Shown: piece by piece, positions 11,233 through 21,600 of the stretch
How positions within the stretch are numbered: the stretch's first letter is position 1
Layout of the letters: the number at the start of each line of letters is the position of its first letter
Source: Variovorax paradoxus EPS
Lineage (GTDB): Bacteria; Pseudomonadota; Gammaproteobacteria; Burkholderiales; Burkholderiaceae_C
Assembly (NCBI RefSeq): GCF_000184745.1
Contig: NC_014931.1
Coordinates: 6,486,057-6,550,056 of the forward strand
Direction: 5' to 3'
DNA: 64,000 bases
Notes under the pieces: model-generated
What the model saw: the letters and a program-made list of their open reading frames with translations, nothing else
Told to the model about the DNA's origin: nothing
Databases searched by the model: none
Position numbers and translations under genes: made by a program

Positions 11233-11598
11233 TCAGGCCGCCTTGCGCGACCGAGGGGCAGGGACGGCCTTGGCCCGGTTCTCGGCCACGGCGGCCTGGG
11301 CACGCTGGGCCAGCACGCCCGATTGCGCCAGCGCGAGCACATGGTCATGCAGCGCCCCGAGCTCGGGCGACAGGGCGGTGGGCGACGCCTCGGTCACGTA
11401 GGGAGGCGATTCCTCGCGTGCGATCAGCGCCTGGCTGTCCTGCACCGTCAGGCCCGCGCGTTCGAGCGCGCGCCCCAACGTTGCCCAGTATTCGATCTGG
11501 CTCGCGACAGAGCGGCGCATGGGCTGGGCGGCATCGCGCGCCTTGTCGACGAGCGATGCCGGCAGCTTGACGGAAGCGAAGGCAGTGGGTGCGGCCAT
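11233..11598 (-). CDS. ParD-like ribbon-helix-helix antitoxin
   Basis: A 121-residue protein. The N-terminal 45 residues (ASVKLPASLVDKARDAA, then RRSVASQIEYWATLGRALE) fit the ParD-like RHH DNA-binding pattern, with the beta strand ASVKLP and two helices. The rest is a helical, charged tail (ALAQSGVLAQRAQAAVAENRAK) likely to wrap the toxin. It precedes the zeta-type kinase gene. An upstream SD-like AGGAGATATTTC lies before the ATG at 11598. Regulation is probably autorepression by the RHH domain. Confidence 0.72.
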   Translation of the reverse strand: MAAPTAFASVKLPASLVDKARDAAQPMRRSVASQIEYWATLGRALERAGLTVQDSQALIAREESPPYVTEASPTALSPELGALHDHVLALAQSGVLAQRAQAAVAENRAKAVPAPRSRKAA

Positions 11599-11657
11599 GA
11601 AATATCTCCTGATTGGCGCATTTTGCGCCAGTCCGGAAAACCAGGCCGCCCGTGCGC

Positions 11658-13010
11658 CTACTTTGCCTGCAGCAGCGCGCCGGCTTCGAGCAGCACCAGT
11701 TCGTTGTCGTCCGCCTTGTTCGGTTCGCGGCTGCTGGAGAACGGCAGGTTGTTGTCGTTGCCGACCACGATGTGCGTGGCATCGACCACGTCGACGTTCT
11801 CGATGGTGAAGAACGGGAACTTGAGCACGCCATCGTTCAGCGGCTTGCGCGCGAGCTTGTCCGGATCGGCGATGTTCAGCAGGTCGATGTAGCCGATCTT
11901 GCGCACCGCGCCGCCCACGTTCGCGTCGCTCAGCTCGACCTTGTAGACACGCTTGAACTTCGCGATGTCGTGAAAGCAATCGGTGCGCTTCTGGCCTTCG
12001 GGGCAGGCCTTGTCGCTCGTGCCTTCGCCGTTGTCGCGTTCGATGATGAGGCCCGTGGTGCTGTCGATCATGTTGAAGTCGCCGATGGCGTTGCCGTTGG
12101 CTTCGAGCACGTACTTCCAATGGCGGCCCGTCCACTTTTCCGAAGCCACGTCGAACTCCAGAACGCGCAGCGCTTCCTTGCCATCGACGCGTTCGTAATC
12201 CTTGGCCTCGGCGTTCCACACCGGGCCTTCGAGCAACGCATAGAGCTTGCTGCCGTCCTTGGAAGACGCCATGCCTTCGAAGCCCTTGGAACGCTTGATC
12301 TGGAAATCGACCGCGCCGCCCGGCACGCCCGGCGTGGTGACTGCGGGGTGATCCGGCGATCGCACGGCCTTGCCGTCGACCTGCGTGTCGAACACCGCGA
12401 GCACCTTGCCCTTCAGGTCGGCCTTGATGAGAAACGGGCCGAACTCCTCGCCGATCCACAGCGCGCCGCCGGCGAACTGGAAGCTCTCGGGGTCGAAGTC
12501 CGAACCCGTCAGGTAGCGCTGCTTGGTGCCTTCGTGGACGATGCGGAACGGCACCTTCTTGTCGGGGTCGTGCAGGAAGATGGTGTTCAGTCGATTGAAC
12601 TTGCCGCTCTTGAAGTCCACCTTGTAGTGGTTCAGGTAGAGCATGAAGTCGGGCGAGTTGGCCTTCGCGCCAGCGCCGTTGTCGGTGAGGATCCAGAACG
12701 AGCCGTCGTCCATCTTCTTGATGCCCGAGTGGCCCTGCAGCGGCTGGCCCTTGAAAGGCACCGAGACACCGGTGCCGCGGCCGCCCGAAAGCCCTTCGAC
12801 CGTGCCCAGCGCCTCGACGCGCTTGCCCGAGGTGAACTTGCCGCTGACCTGCAGGTCGGCCGGTGCGTCCTTCGGTGCGGCGACGAAGCTCTGCGCGGGC
12901 AGCACGGCGTGGCCGGCGAGCGTGGCGGGGAAGGCGGTCTGTGCGGCCGCGCTGCCGCAAGCGAACGCGGTGGCAAGGGCGATGAAAGAGAGGGAGGCGA
13001 TACGCGTCAT
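11658..13010 (-). CDS. secreted esterase-like phytase-family protein
   Basis: A 450-residue exported protein with a Sec signal peptide (MTRIASLSFIALATAF then GSAAAQ) and the repeated beta-propeller pattern of the 'esterase-like activity of phytase' family. Typical blocks are VEGLSGGRGTGV, DGSFWILTDNG, SDFDPESFQF, WIGEEFGPFLI and GFEGMASSKDGSKLYALLEGP. The start ATG at 13010 is the one that gives the signal peptide. Members are assigned to phosphoester hydrolysis with little experimental support. It stands upstream of the antitoxin gene on the same strand, 59 bp apart, but is probably a separate function. Confidence 0.85.
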   Translation of the reverse strand: MTRIASLSFIALATAFACGSAAAQTAFPATLAGHAVLPAQSFVAAPKDAPADLQVSGKFTSGKRVEALGTVEGLSGGRGTGVSVPFKGQPLQGHSGIKKMDDGSFWILTDNGAGAKANSPDFMLYLNHYKVDFKSGKFNRLNTIFLHDPDKKVPFRIVHEGTKQRYLTGSDFDPESFQFAGGALWIGEEFGPFLIKADLKGKVLAVFDTQVDGKAVRSPDHPAVTTPGVPGGAVDFQIKRSKGFEGMASSKDGSKLYALLEGPVWNAEAKDYERVDGKEALRVLEFDVASEKWTGRHWKYVLEANGNAIGDFNMIDSTTGLIIERDNGEGTSDKACPEGQKRTDCFHDIAKFKRVYKVELSDANVGGAVRKIGYIDLLNIADPDKLARKPLNDGVLKFPFFTIENVDVVDATHIVVGNDNNLPFSSSREPNKADDNELVLLEAGALLQAK

Positions 13011-13115
13011 GGGCAGAAGAAAGGTTTCAGTCGAAACGCGAGACCATGCCGACCATGCATGACGTGACAGTGACATCCGTGACGCCCGATGTGGGTCTGC
13101 GATCAACCACAAGCA

Positions 13116-13175
13116 CCGTTCGGGCTGAGCTTGTCGAAGCCTCGCGCCGCGCTTCGACAAGCTCAGCGAGAACGG
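13116..13175. repeat. palindromic REP-like element
   Basis: Two 25-base arms (13116-13140 and 13151-13175) form an inverted repeat with two mismatches and a 10-base loop. The core arm sequence TGAGCTTGTCGAAGC is a dispersed palindromic repeat seen in many beta- and gammaproteobacterial genomes. It lies between the divergent-facing ends of the phytase-like gene and pbpC, and may act as a transcript-end or mRNA-stabilising hairpin for pbpC. Confidence 0.8.
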
Positions 13176-13205
13176 CTCTGTCGTCGAAGACCAGACATGC
13201 GAGAG

Positions 13206-15578
13206 CTACGGTGCGATGTCCACCGTCACTTCGCGCGATTCGGCGCGGCCCTGGTCATCGACTGCGCGCAGCACATAGCGCCGTCCTGAATCAGCCATGT
13301 CCGGCATCCAGGTGATGCCTTCGCCGGGCGATGCCTTGCCGATCAGCGCGTCGTCGGCAAACCAGTAGATCGTCTGCGTACCCGCCGCCGCTTCGGCGCG
13401 CAGCACGATCGGCTCCGGCTTCTTCACGCGCAGCGTGTGCCGCACGCCGCGCAGGGGCGAGGTGATGAGCGGCGCGGTTTCCGAGGCCTCGCCCTTCTCG
13501 CAGCCATCGGTCGGCAAGCTCGCGCGCGGCAGGCCGGCCTGGCGGAACAGCCGCCGCATGTCGCTGCCCCATTGCTCGACGACCTGCTGGCGCGCGTTGG
13601 GCTGCGGCCCGCACACCACCTTGCCTGTCGTCTCGTCGACCCACACGGCGCGGTGCAGGTTGCTCACCTGGATCGGCGACTTGCCCGCGATGAACCATGT
13701 CGTGGTGCGCACCGGGCACAGCGCATCGGGCAACCCTCCCGTCGCGGTGCACACCTCGATCTGCCGCAGATCGGCCGGCTGCCGCGTCGCGATCTCGCCG
13801 GGGTCCAGCCGCTCGGCGCGCAGCGCGTCGACCATGCGCAGGAACAGCGGCGCGGCCGCATCGACGCCCACCAGCGCAGGGTTGCTCGTGCCGTCGAAAT
13901 TGCCGACCCACACCACGAGCACATGGCGGCCGAACACGCCCGCGGTCCACGCATCGCGAAAGCCCCACGACGTGCCCGTCTTCCATGCGATGGCAGGGCG
14001 CGCGGGCTGCGTGGTGTCGGGGCGCGGCGTGTGGCGCAGCATGTCCAGCGTGATGAAAGACGCCTCTTCGCTCAGCAGGCGCAGCGGCTGCGCGGGCCGC
14101 TCATCAGGCGCGGGCTGCGTGTAGCGAATCGGCTGCGAGATGCCGCCGTTCGCCAGCGTGGCGTAGAGGCCCGCAAGCTCCTCGGGCGTGACCTCGCCGC
14201 CGCCCAGCACCAGCGCGAGGCCGTAGTGCGATTCGCTTTGCAGCTTCTGCACGCCCGCGAGCCGCATGAAGTCGTAGAGACCCGGCTTCGACAGCTTCGC
14301 GGCGACGGCCACCGCCGGGATGTTGCGGCTGCGAATCAGCGCCTCTTGCGCGGGCAGGGGGCCCGCGAAGCGGTGGTCGAAGTTCTCGGGCGTGTAGGGG
14401 CCGAAGGAAGTCGGCGCGTCCTTCAGCATCGTCTTCGGGTGCAGCAGCCCCTGGTCGAGCGCGAGCGCGTAGATGAAGGGCTTGAGCGTGGACCCGGGCG
14501 AGCGCTTGGCCTGCGTGCCGTTGACCTGCCCCGCGATCGCGTCGTTATGCCAGTCGGCCGAGCCGATCAGCGCGCGCACCTGCATGGTCGAGGCATCGAG
14601 CAGCAGCGCGCTCGCGTTGGTCATGCCCACGTCGGCATGCGTGCGCAGGTACTGGCCCATCACGCGTTCGAGCGTGGCCTGCATGCGCAGGTCGATGGTG
14701 GTGCGCACTTCCTGCACGCCCCGCTCCTGCGCGAGCAGCATGTCGGTGGCGTGCGGCGCGAGAAAGGGGAGGCTGCCGCGCGACTGTGCCGAGAGCGCGA
14801 GCTGCGCATCGGGCGCATGCTGCTTCGCGGTCGGATCGCGATCGGCCCACAGCGCCCACAGGCGTTCGCGCGCCGATTGCAGCTCGGCATTGCGGCCGCG
14901 CTCGGCGATGCGCTTGACGGGGTTCTGCGGAATCACCGCGAGCGTCAGCGCTTCGGGCAGGCTGAGCTTGGCGGCGTCCTTGCGAAAGTAGATGAGGCTC
15001 GCGGCCTGCACGCCTTCGATGTTGCCGCCGTAGGGCGCCGTGTTGAGGTACGCCTCGAGGATCTCGCGCTTGCCGAAGCGTGCCTCCAGCCAGAGCGCCG
15101 CGCCGATCTGCGCGATCTTGCCCAGCGCCGTGCGGCTGTCGATGCCGTAGACGCGGCGCGCGAGCTGCATCGTGAGCGTCGAGCCGCCCTGCCTGCGCTC
15201 GCCGCTCGCGATGCGCCATGCGCTGCGTACCAGCGCGGCGGGGTTGACGCCGGGGTGCGCGTAGAAGCGGCGGTCTTCGTAGAGCAGGACGGCATCGACC
15301 AGCGTTGGTGAGATGCGGTCGAGCGGCACCCAGAGGCGGTATTGCTCGTCGCCCGCGAGCGTGAGGCGCAGCAACTCGCCACCTTGCGCGTACACCGCGC
15401 GCGAGCTGCCGACGGTTTCGCTCAGGGGCGCGTGCGGCCAGAAGCGCAGCAGGACCAACAGCATGGCCGCGACTGCCAAGACGACCAGCGACTTCCGCCC
15501 TCTCCCTGTCCTACTCCCTCTCCCTCTGGGAGAGGGGTGGGGTGAGGGCAGCGGCGATGAATCAAACGCAGTGGTCAT
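13206..15578 (-). CDS. pbpC: penicillin-binding protein 1C
   Basis: A 790-residue bifunctional murein enzyme. Order: short cytoplasmic N-terminus, one membrane helix (about residues 31-48), glycosyltransferase domain with EDRRFYAHPGVNP and QGGSTLTMQLARR, transpeptidase domain with the active serine in SPGSTLKPF (near residue 363), SRN and KTGTSWG, then the C-terminal BiPBP_C domain. The upstream gene is a giant alpha-2-macroglobulin, the standard partner of PbpC. The first 28 residues, rich in SP and RG, are encoded by a dispersed palindromic repeat (15510-15628), so this N-terminus is probably acquired. Confidence 0.95.
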   Translation of the reverse strand: MTTAFDSSPLPSPHPSPRGRGSRTGRGRKSLVVLAVAAMLLVLLRFWPHAPLSETVGSSRAVYAQGGELLRLTLAGDEQYRLWVPLDRISPTLVDAVLLYEDRRFYAHPGVNPAALVRSAWRIASGERRQGGSTLTMQLARRVYGIDSRTALGKIAQIGAALWLEARFGKREILEAYLNTAPYGGNIEGVQAASLIYFRKDAAKLSLPEALTLAVIPQNPVKRIAERGRNAELQSARERLWALWADRDPTAKQHAPDAQLALSAQSRGSLPFLAPHATDMLLAQERGVQEVRTTIDLRMQATLERVMGQYLRTHADVGMTNASALLLDASTMQVRALIGSADWHNDAIAGQVNGTQAKRSPGSTLKPFIYALALDQGLLHPKTMLKDAPTSFGPYTPENFDHRFAGPLPAQEALIRSRNIPAVAVAAKLSKPGLYDFMRLAGVQKLQSESHYGLALVLGGGEVTPEELAGLYATLANGGISQPIRYTQPAPDERPAQPLRLLSEEASFITLDMLRHTPRPDTTQPARPAIAWKTGTSWGFRDAWTAGVFGRHVLVVWVGNFDGTSNPALVGVDAAAPLFLRMVDALRAERLDPGEIATRQPADLRQIEVCTATGGLPDALCPVRTTTWFIAGKSPIQVSNLHRAVWVDETTGKVVCGPQPNARQQVVEQWGSDMRRLFRQAGLPRASLPTDGCEKGEASETAPLITSPLRGVRHTLRVKKPEPIVLRAEAAAGTQTIYWFADDALIGKASPGEGITWMPDMADSGRRYVLRAVDDQGRAESREVTVDIAP

Positions 15579-15628
15579 GGTGGGGCCGAGCCCTCACCCT
15601 AACCCTCTCCCAGAGGGAGAGGGGACAA
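15510..15628. repeat. paired inverted repeat straddling the pbpC start
   Basis: Two copies of a roughly 40-base element lie in opposite orientation, at 15510-15550 and 15589-15628, around a 38-base spacer. Each carries the self-complementary CTCTCCC-AGAGGGAGAG type core of a repeat that is widespread in proteobacterial genomes. The pbpC ATG (15578) lies in the spacer and the left copy is read in frame as protein. The right copy fills the gap between the alpha-2-macroglobulin and pbpC genes. Confidence 0.85.
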
Positions 15629-15660
15629 GAGAAGAGGGAGCGGGGCAGAGCTCTGCTTGG

Positions 15661-18600
15661 TCAATTGGCCACCACCTGGAAGCGCGCACCCGCCGAGCGC
15701 GAATACACGCGCCGGTCGTACATCGCTTCGCCGTACGCGGCCGGCACCACGAAGTCACCCACGTTGGTCGCGCGCGCCTTGTAGGTCACTTCGAGCAGGT
15801 TCTTGTCGACGGCACCGTAGAACACGACACGGTCTTCGCGGATGTCGGCGTACTGCACCTTCCACGAACCGCCGCCGCCCAGGCGCTTCTTCCAGATCGG
15901 CGCATCGGCATTGGCTTCCTCGTCGTCGCCCACGGCCTGCAGCACCGGCTCCAGGCCACCGGGCAGCAGGTCGACCAGCGCCACGTCGTTGAGCTGCGCG
16001 CGCTCCAGGCTGCGCACGCGCACCCGCACCGTGACCTCTTCGCCGAGCTTGGCCTTGGTGATCGGGTTGCCCTTGGCATCGAGCACTTCATGGAAGATCT
16101 CGAGGCCCTGGTTCACCGGCGTGGTGGGCACGTTGCGCTCGAAGCCCTGTTCGGCCCAGCTGTAGTACAGATTGAAGTCGCTGTCGTTCGACAGCTTGAG
16201 CTTCGCCGTGCCGGCCGGCACCGCGGCACGCGTGATCGGGTTCACCGAGCCAAGCGCCAGCGCCGCGACCTGCCCTTGCGCGTTGACGCTCTGCGCCGTC
16301 AGCTTGCCTTCGGCGTTCTGCGCCACCGCTTCGAAGTACGCATCGACCGCGAGCAGCATCGAGGCCGACGACAGACTGTTGTACCAACCGTCGCGCACCA
16401 TCGCACCCATGCCTTCCCACACTTCCGGCTTCAGCGTCTTCAGGCGCGAAGGGAAGTGACGGCCCACCAGGTGCAGCGTCATGCTGTCGTGCACCAGCGG
16501 GTCGTAGTAGGCGCCCCAGACGTTGCGGCGCTGCTTCTTCTCGGTGCGCGCGAGCAGGTCGGACCACACCGGGTTCAGCAGCTCGTTGGCCACCTGCTCC
16601 TGCTTCACGAGCTGGTAGCTCGCGGCCAGGTACACGGCGCCGAGGTCGTCGCTCCAGCCTTGCGTCTGCTTGTTGCGCCAGGCTTCGCGCAGGTTGGCCA
16701 ATGCGGCCGGCGCGATGATGCCCTGGCGTGTGAGCAGGTAGGCCGCCTGCGTGCGCTGGCGCCAGCCGTCCAGCGAGGTGTCGCCGCTGCCGAGCCAACC
16801 CTGCAGGTAGGTGTTGGCCTTCTGCAGCAGGTCTTGCGGCACGGGCAGCTTGTGGTCCTTGGCTTCGATGAGCAAGTGCACCGCATAGAGCGTCGCGAAG
16901 GGATCGGTGCCCGCGCCAGGCCACAGCGAGAAGCCGCCATCGGCCGTCTGCCGTGCGCGCAGTTGCACGAGGTAGCGCTCGAAGGTCTTGCGCGCCTCGG
17001 GCATCGGGCCCTGTTCCGGCGTGCGGCCGCGCGCCATTTCCTTCACCAGCTCGGGTCGACCCGACAGCAGCACGGCCGGGAAGGTCTGGCTCGTGATCTG
17101 CTCGGTGCAGCCGTGCGGGTAGACCTCCAGGTACTGCATGAGCCCGGTTGCGAAGGCCCACGGCGCAGCCGACACCGCGACATCGCTCTTGCGGAAGTTC
17201 GGATACAGGTCGGCCTTGCTGCTCAACTCGCCGGCGCGCTGGAAGCTGCCCGCCTGCACCATCGTGACGAACGGCGACGCAGGCCGCACGCTCACTTCGG
17301 TCGAGAGGCGCGCACTGAAGGTCTTGTGCGTGGAGGTGAACACCAGCGCCGACGAACCCAGCACCGCCTGCTCGCCCGGCTTGGCGCGCACGTTGAACTT
17401 GGTGCTGGCTTCGCCGCGCTCGTTGACCTTGAGCATCTGCGTCGCATCGCCCACCACTTCGAGCCCGCCCGAGGCGGTAAGCGTGAGCGCGATGGGCACG
17501 TCCTTGCCCGAACCCACGATGTTGTTCGCGAGGCCCACGCCCACTTCGACCGTGTCGCCGGGCGCCATTGCGAGCGGCGCGTTCGGCAGGATCACCATGT
17601 CGCCGCGCACCACGGTGCGGGTGCTCTTGGCGGCGGTGGTTTCGTCGTTCACCGCGACGGCCATCACGCGCAGGCTGCCGTTGAAGCTCTCGGGCACGGT
17701 GTAGCTGAACTCGCGGCTGCCGTTCACGTCGACCAGCCCTGACCAATAGGCCACCGGCTTGTCGCGCTTGCGCTTGAACGGATTCAGGTGCTTGCCGAGC
17801 TCGCCTTCGCCGTCGCCGCCGGGCGCTGCGCCCTGCATGAGCTTCTTGAACTCCGGCAGGATCAGGTCGAGGGTCTGCAAGGTGCCCACTTCGAGCGCGC
17901 GCTTCTGGAAGAAGTGCTTGAGCGGATCGGGCGTCTTGTAGCGCGCCACCTGCAGGATGCCTTCGTCCACCGCGAACAGCACGGCACGCGTGGGCTTGTC
18001 GCTGGTGAGCTTCATCTTCACCGTCTGGCCAGGCTTCACCAGTTCGCTGCTGGTGAGCTGCAGGTTGGCGGTGCGCTTGGCCAGGCTGGTGGCGAAGGGG
18101 ATGACGCCGTACGACAGCGGGCTCATGTAGACCTCGTCCGAGGCCGGGTCGCGCACGAAGTGCACGTTGATGTAGCCGGTGCCTTCGAAGTCCTTGGGCA
18201 GCGTGATCTTCTGCACCGAGGCGGTCTTGTCGGTCTTGAACCACGCGTGGGCATAGACCTTGTCGCGCTCGATGGTGATGAGGCCCGCGCCCACATACGG
18301 CGCACGGATGCTCACCTCGATCTCCTGGCCCGGCTCGTAGTCCTTGCGGTCGAGCGTGAGCTGCAGTTCGGCGTTGCGGTCCAGCGAGCGCGAGACGTTC
18401 GCGTTGCCAGCGACGCTGTACTCGACCCGGTTCAGCTCCAGCCCGCCCGCATTGCGCACCACGTAGGCGAAGTTGCCGGGCGTGGCGGTGTTGAGCGCGA
18501 TGGTGTTGCCCGCCGCGACGATGGCCAGCGGCTTCTCGTCGATCACGATTTCCTTCTTGCGCGATTCGTAGCGGTAGAGGCCGTTGTCCTGCTTCACGAG

Positions 18601-21600
18601 CACCGACAGCACCTTGCGCTCCACGCGCTCGATCTTCAGGTCGTCCACGGCCGTCTTCTTGGCCTGCGGGTCGATCGCGATCACGGTCGCGTTGCGCGCG
18701 GCGCCCTTGCTCACATAGCTGGTGTCGCCATCGACCTTCACGCCCACGAGGTACGGCATGTCGCTCACCAGCGTCTGGGCTTCCGCCGACACGCTGCGCC
18801 CGCCTTCGGGCTCGAATGCCTTGGCAAGCACGTGCACCTGGTAGGTGGCGGCGTCGAAGCGCGAGAGGCGCAGGTCGAACTCGGCCTTGCCCTCGGCGCT
18901 GGTCTGCACGCTGCCCAGGTCGTCGACCTGCTTCTCGGTGGCGCGCTGCGGATCGAAGAAAGCGTAGTCGGCAAACGCGCGGAACACCGGGAAAGCCGGG
19001 CTCAGCGTGAGCGTGCCTTCGACCTTGCGGTCGGGCGCGGGCGTGCCGAAGAGGTTCTGCACGTCGACGAGCGCCTTCAGGTCCTTGGGCTTGACCCAGC
19101 CTTCGGCGACTTCGCTGCTGAGCTTGGCGACGACCTTGGTGCGGTCGGGCAGGAACTCCTGCACCTTCACCGTGGTGCCGCCGATCAGCAGGCCCTCCAC
19201 CTCGGGGTTGCCGGGCGACGACTCGCGCGGCAGGTAGAGGTTGACGGTGTAGTTGCCGGTGGGCGAGGTGTCCTGCGTGGTGTGGGCGATTTCCGCCGCG
19301 CCACCAGGGCCGAGCTTGAGCTTCTCGCGGCGCACGCTGAGGCCGCGCGCATCGATGATCTCGGCCTCGAGCGGCAGGTCGCGCAGCGACGTAGCCCAGT
19401 TGCCGGCCTTCACCATCATCGCGATGTGCATGGTGTCGCCCGGGCGGTAGATGCCGCGGTCGCTGAACACGTAGGCCGTCATCTGGTTTGGCACGCCGGC
19501 CGCGCGCAGGCCGCCGACGTCGAAGCGAGAGATGTCGAGCGTGCGGTCGGTGCGGTTGAAGGGCAGGAAGCTCAGGTCGCCGTCCTTGCGCACGACAAGC
19601 ACCACCGGCGCCTTCTCGCGCTGGTAGCCCGCGAGGTTCGGCAGCTTGGCGGCGCCCGTTGCATCGGTGGATTGCGACGCGACGATCATGCCGTTGCGCC
19701 CCCACACCTCGACCAATGCGCCTGCCACCGGCTGGCCGTTGGCGATGCTCTGCACGAACACGTCGCGCGTGCCGTCGAGCGACTTCTTCGCGACGATGCC
19801 GAGATCCGTGACCAGCACCAGGCGCTGGTCCTTCTGGTCTTCGGGGTTGCCGCTTTCAGGATCGCCTTCGCCCTCGGACTGTTGCTCTTCCTGCTGTTCT
19901 TCCTCGGGCTGCGCCTGTGCAGCCTCACCCTCGCCCGCTTCCGGCTTCTTCTTGGCCTTGGGGTCGTAGCCCTGCACCTTGAGCAGGAACACGCCGCGGC
20001 GGTCGGCCACGTCGCTGCGCAGGTACTCGGCGAAGTCGACCGTCTCGTAATGCGCCTTGCCGGCGGGAATGCTGAGCGGAATCTCCTTCTGAAAGCGGTC
20101 CACGAGGTTGTCCGACTGCAGGCCACCGTAGAACTGCGGATGTGCGAAGTCGCCGTTGGTCTGCGTGACCAGATGCTGCAGTTGCTGCGGCAGCAGGCGG
20201 CCGATTTCCAGGCGGATGCCGGGCAGGTCGCGCACCAGGATCGGCAGCTTGCGTTCACCCGAAAGCGCGAGCAGCGAGCCCTGACTCATGATGGTGAGCT
20301 CGGGCGCGAAGGTCTTGAGCAATCGGATGTCCTGCCGCGCGGCGCCAAGCTGGTAGCCGCCCGGTGTCTTCAAGCCCTTGGCCACGCGCACCAAGAGGTA
20401 GCGGCCGCCCTCGGCTTGCGGAAGGCGGAAGCTGACCATCTCGGTCACTTCACGCTCGCTGGCGATGGGCTGCAAGGTGATCTTCTTCGCGCGGCGCAGC
20501 ACGGCGTCGGTGACCTTCGCCGGATCGGCGGACCAATCGAACTTCTCGTCCGGGTCGCCCTTGGCTTCTTCCGTGACGGGCAAGAGCCAGGCCTGCACCA
20601 CGCGCGCCATTTCGCGCTCGTGCACCGGCATCGATGCGGTGACGTGCATCACATGCTCCGGCTCGCCGTTCTCGCCGGTGACGATGGTCGGGTCGATGCT
20701 CGAGATGTCGAGGCTGAAGAGGCCGGGGATGTCGACCGCGCGCGAGATGTCGTTGCGCTGGGCCGGGCCGCCCTTCTGTGCAACGGCGCCGGCAGTGAGG
20801 CTCAGCACGACGGGGCGCGTCTTCTCGGGAATGGGCAGCGGCTCGGACTGCAAGGTGGCGGTGAGGCGCAGCTTGTCGTAGCTGACGGTGAACTTCTCGC
20901 TCGCGCACTTGCCCACGCTGAAGATCGAGGTGCCGCAGGCCTGGTCATAGGTCAGCACCAGGCGCTTTTCGAATTCGGCCGTGTTCACGGGGTGAGAGAA
21001 GCGCACCTGGAAGAGCGCACGCCGCACGTTGGCCTGCACCGGGTCTTGATAGAACTCCGCGCCCGCGATGCGCGCGTTGAATTCGGGCGAGGTGAACTCG
21101 TACTTGCGCTGTTCGATCTCGATGTGCGGCGCGAGGGCGTCTTTCCCAAGCTGCACTTTGTAGGGCTGGCCGACCGGCCAATCCTGCGTGGGCAGGAATT
21201 CGAGCTTCTTCTGGCTGCTCCACGTCCAGCGCCCGGCAATGGCGGGTTCGATGCTGACGCCGGCCGCCTCCTGGCCGATGCGCGCGATCGGCGCGACCGA
21301 GGCGGAGAAGTTGATGACGACCGGATTCGGCCCCTTGTCGTTTTCGATCTGCGTGCGCGGCGGCGGCACGATCTGCGCGGTGGAAACGACCGGCTCGACG
21401 CGGTCGGGCGTGAGGCCGTGCCACCACTTCATCACATGCGGGCTGGCGAACCAACCGGCGAGCACCAGAAGCGCCAGCACCAATACCCAAGCTAGTCGCT
21501 GCTGCAACCACTGCAGCCCGAGAAGAAGAAACGCCCCCACGATGCGCAGCCACCCCGGGGGTCGCCAGGAACCGACGATTCCGCGTGCCAGAGGACGCAG

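Noticed and set aside
17788..21495. Long plus-strand open frame (about 1,200 codons) opposite the alpha-2-macroglobulin gene
   Set aside because: Antisense shadow of a recognised gene; no homology-like motifs.
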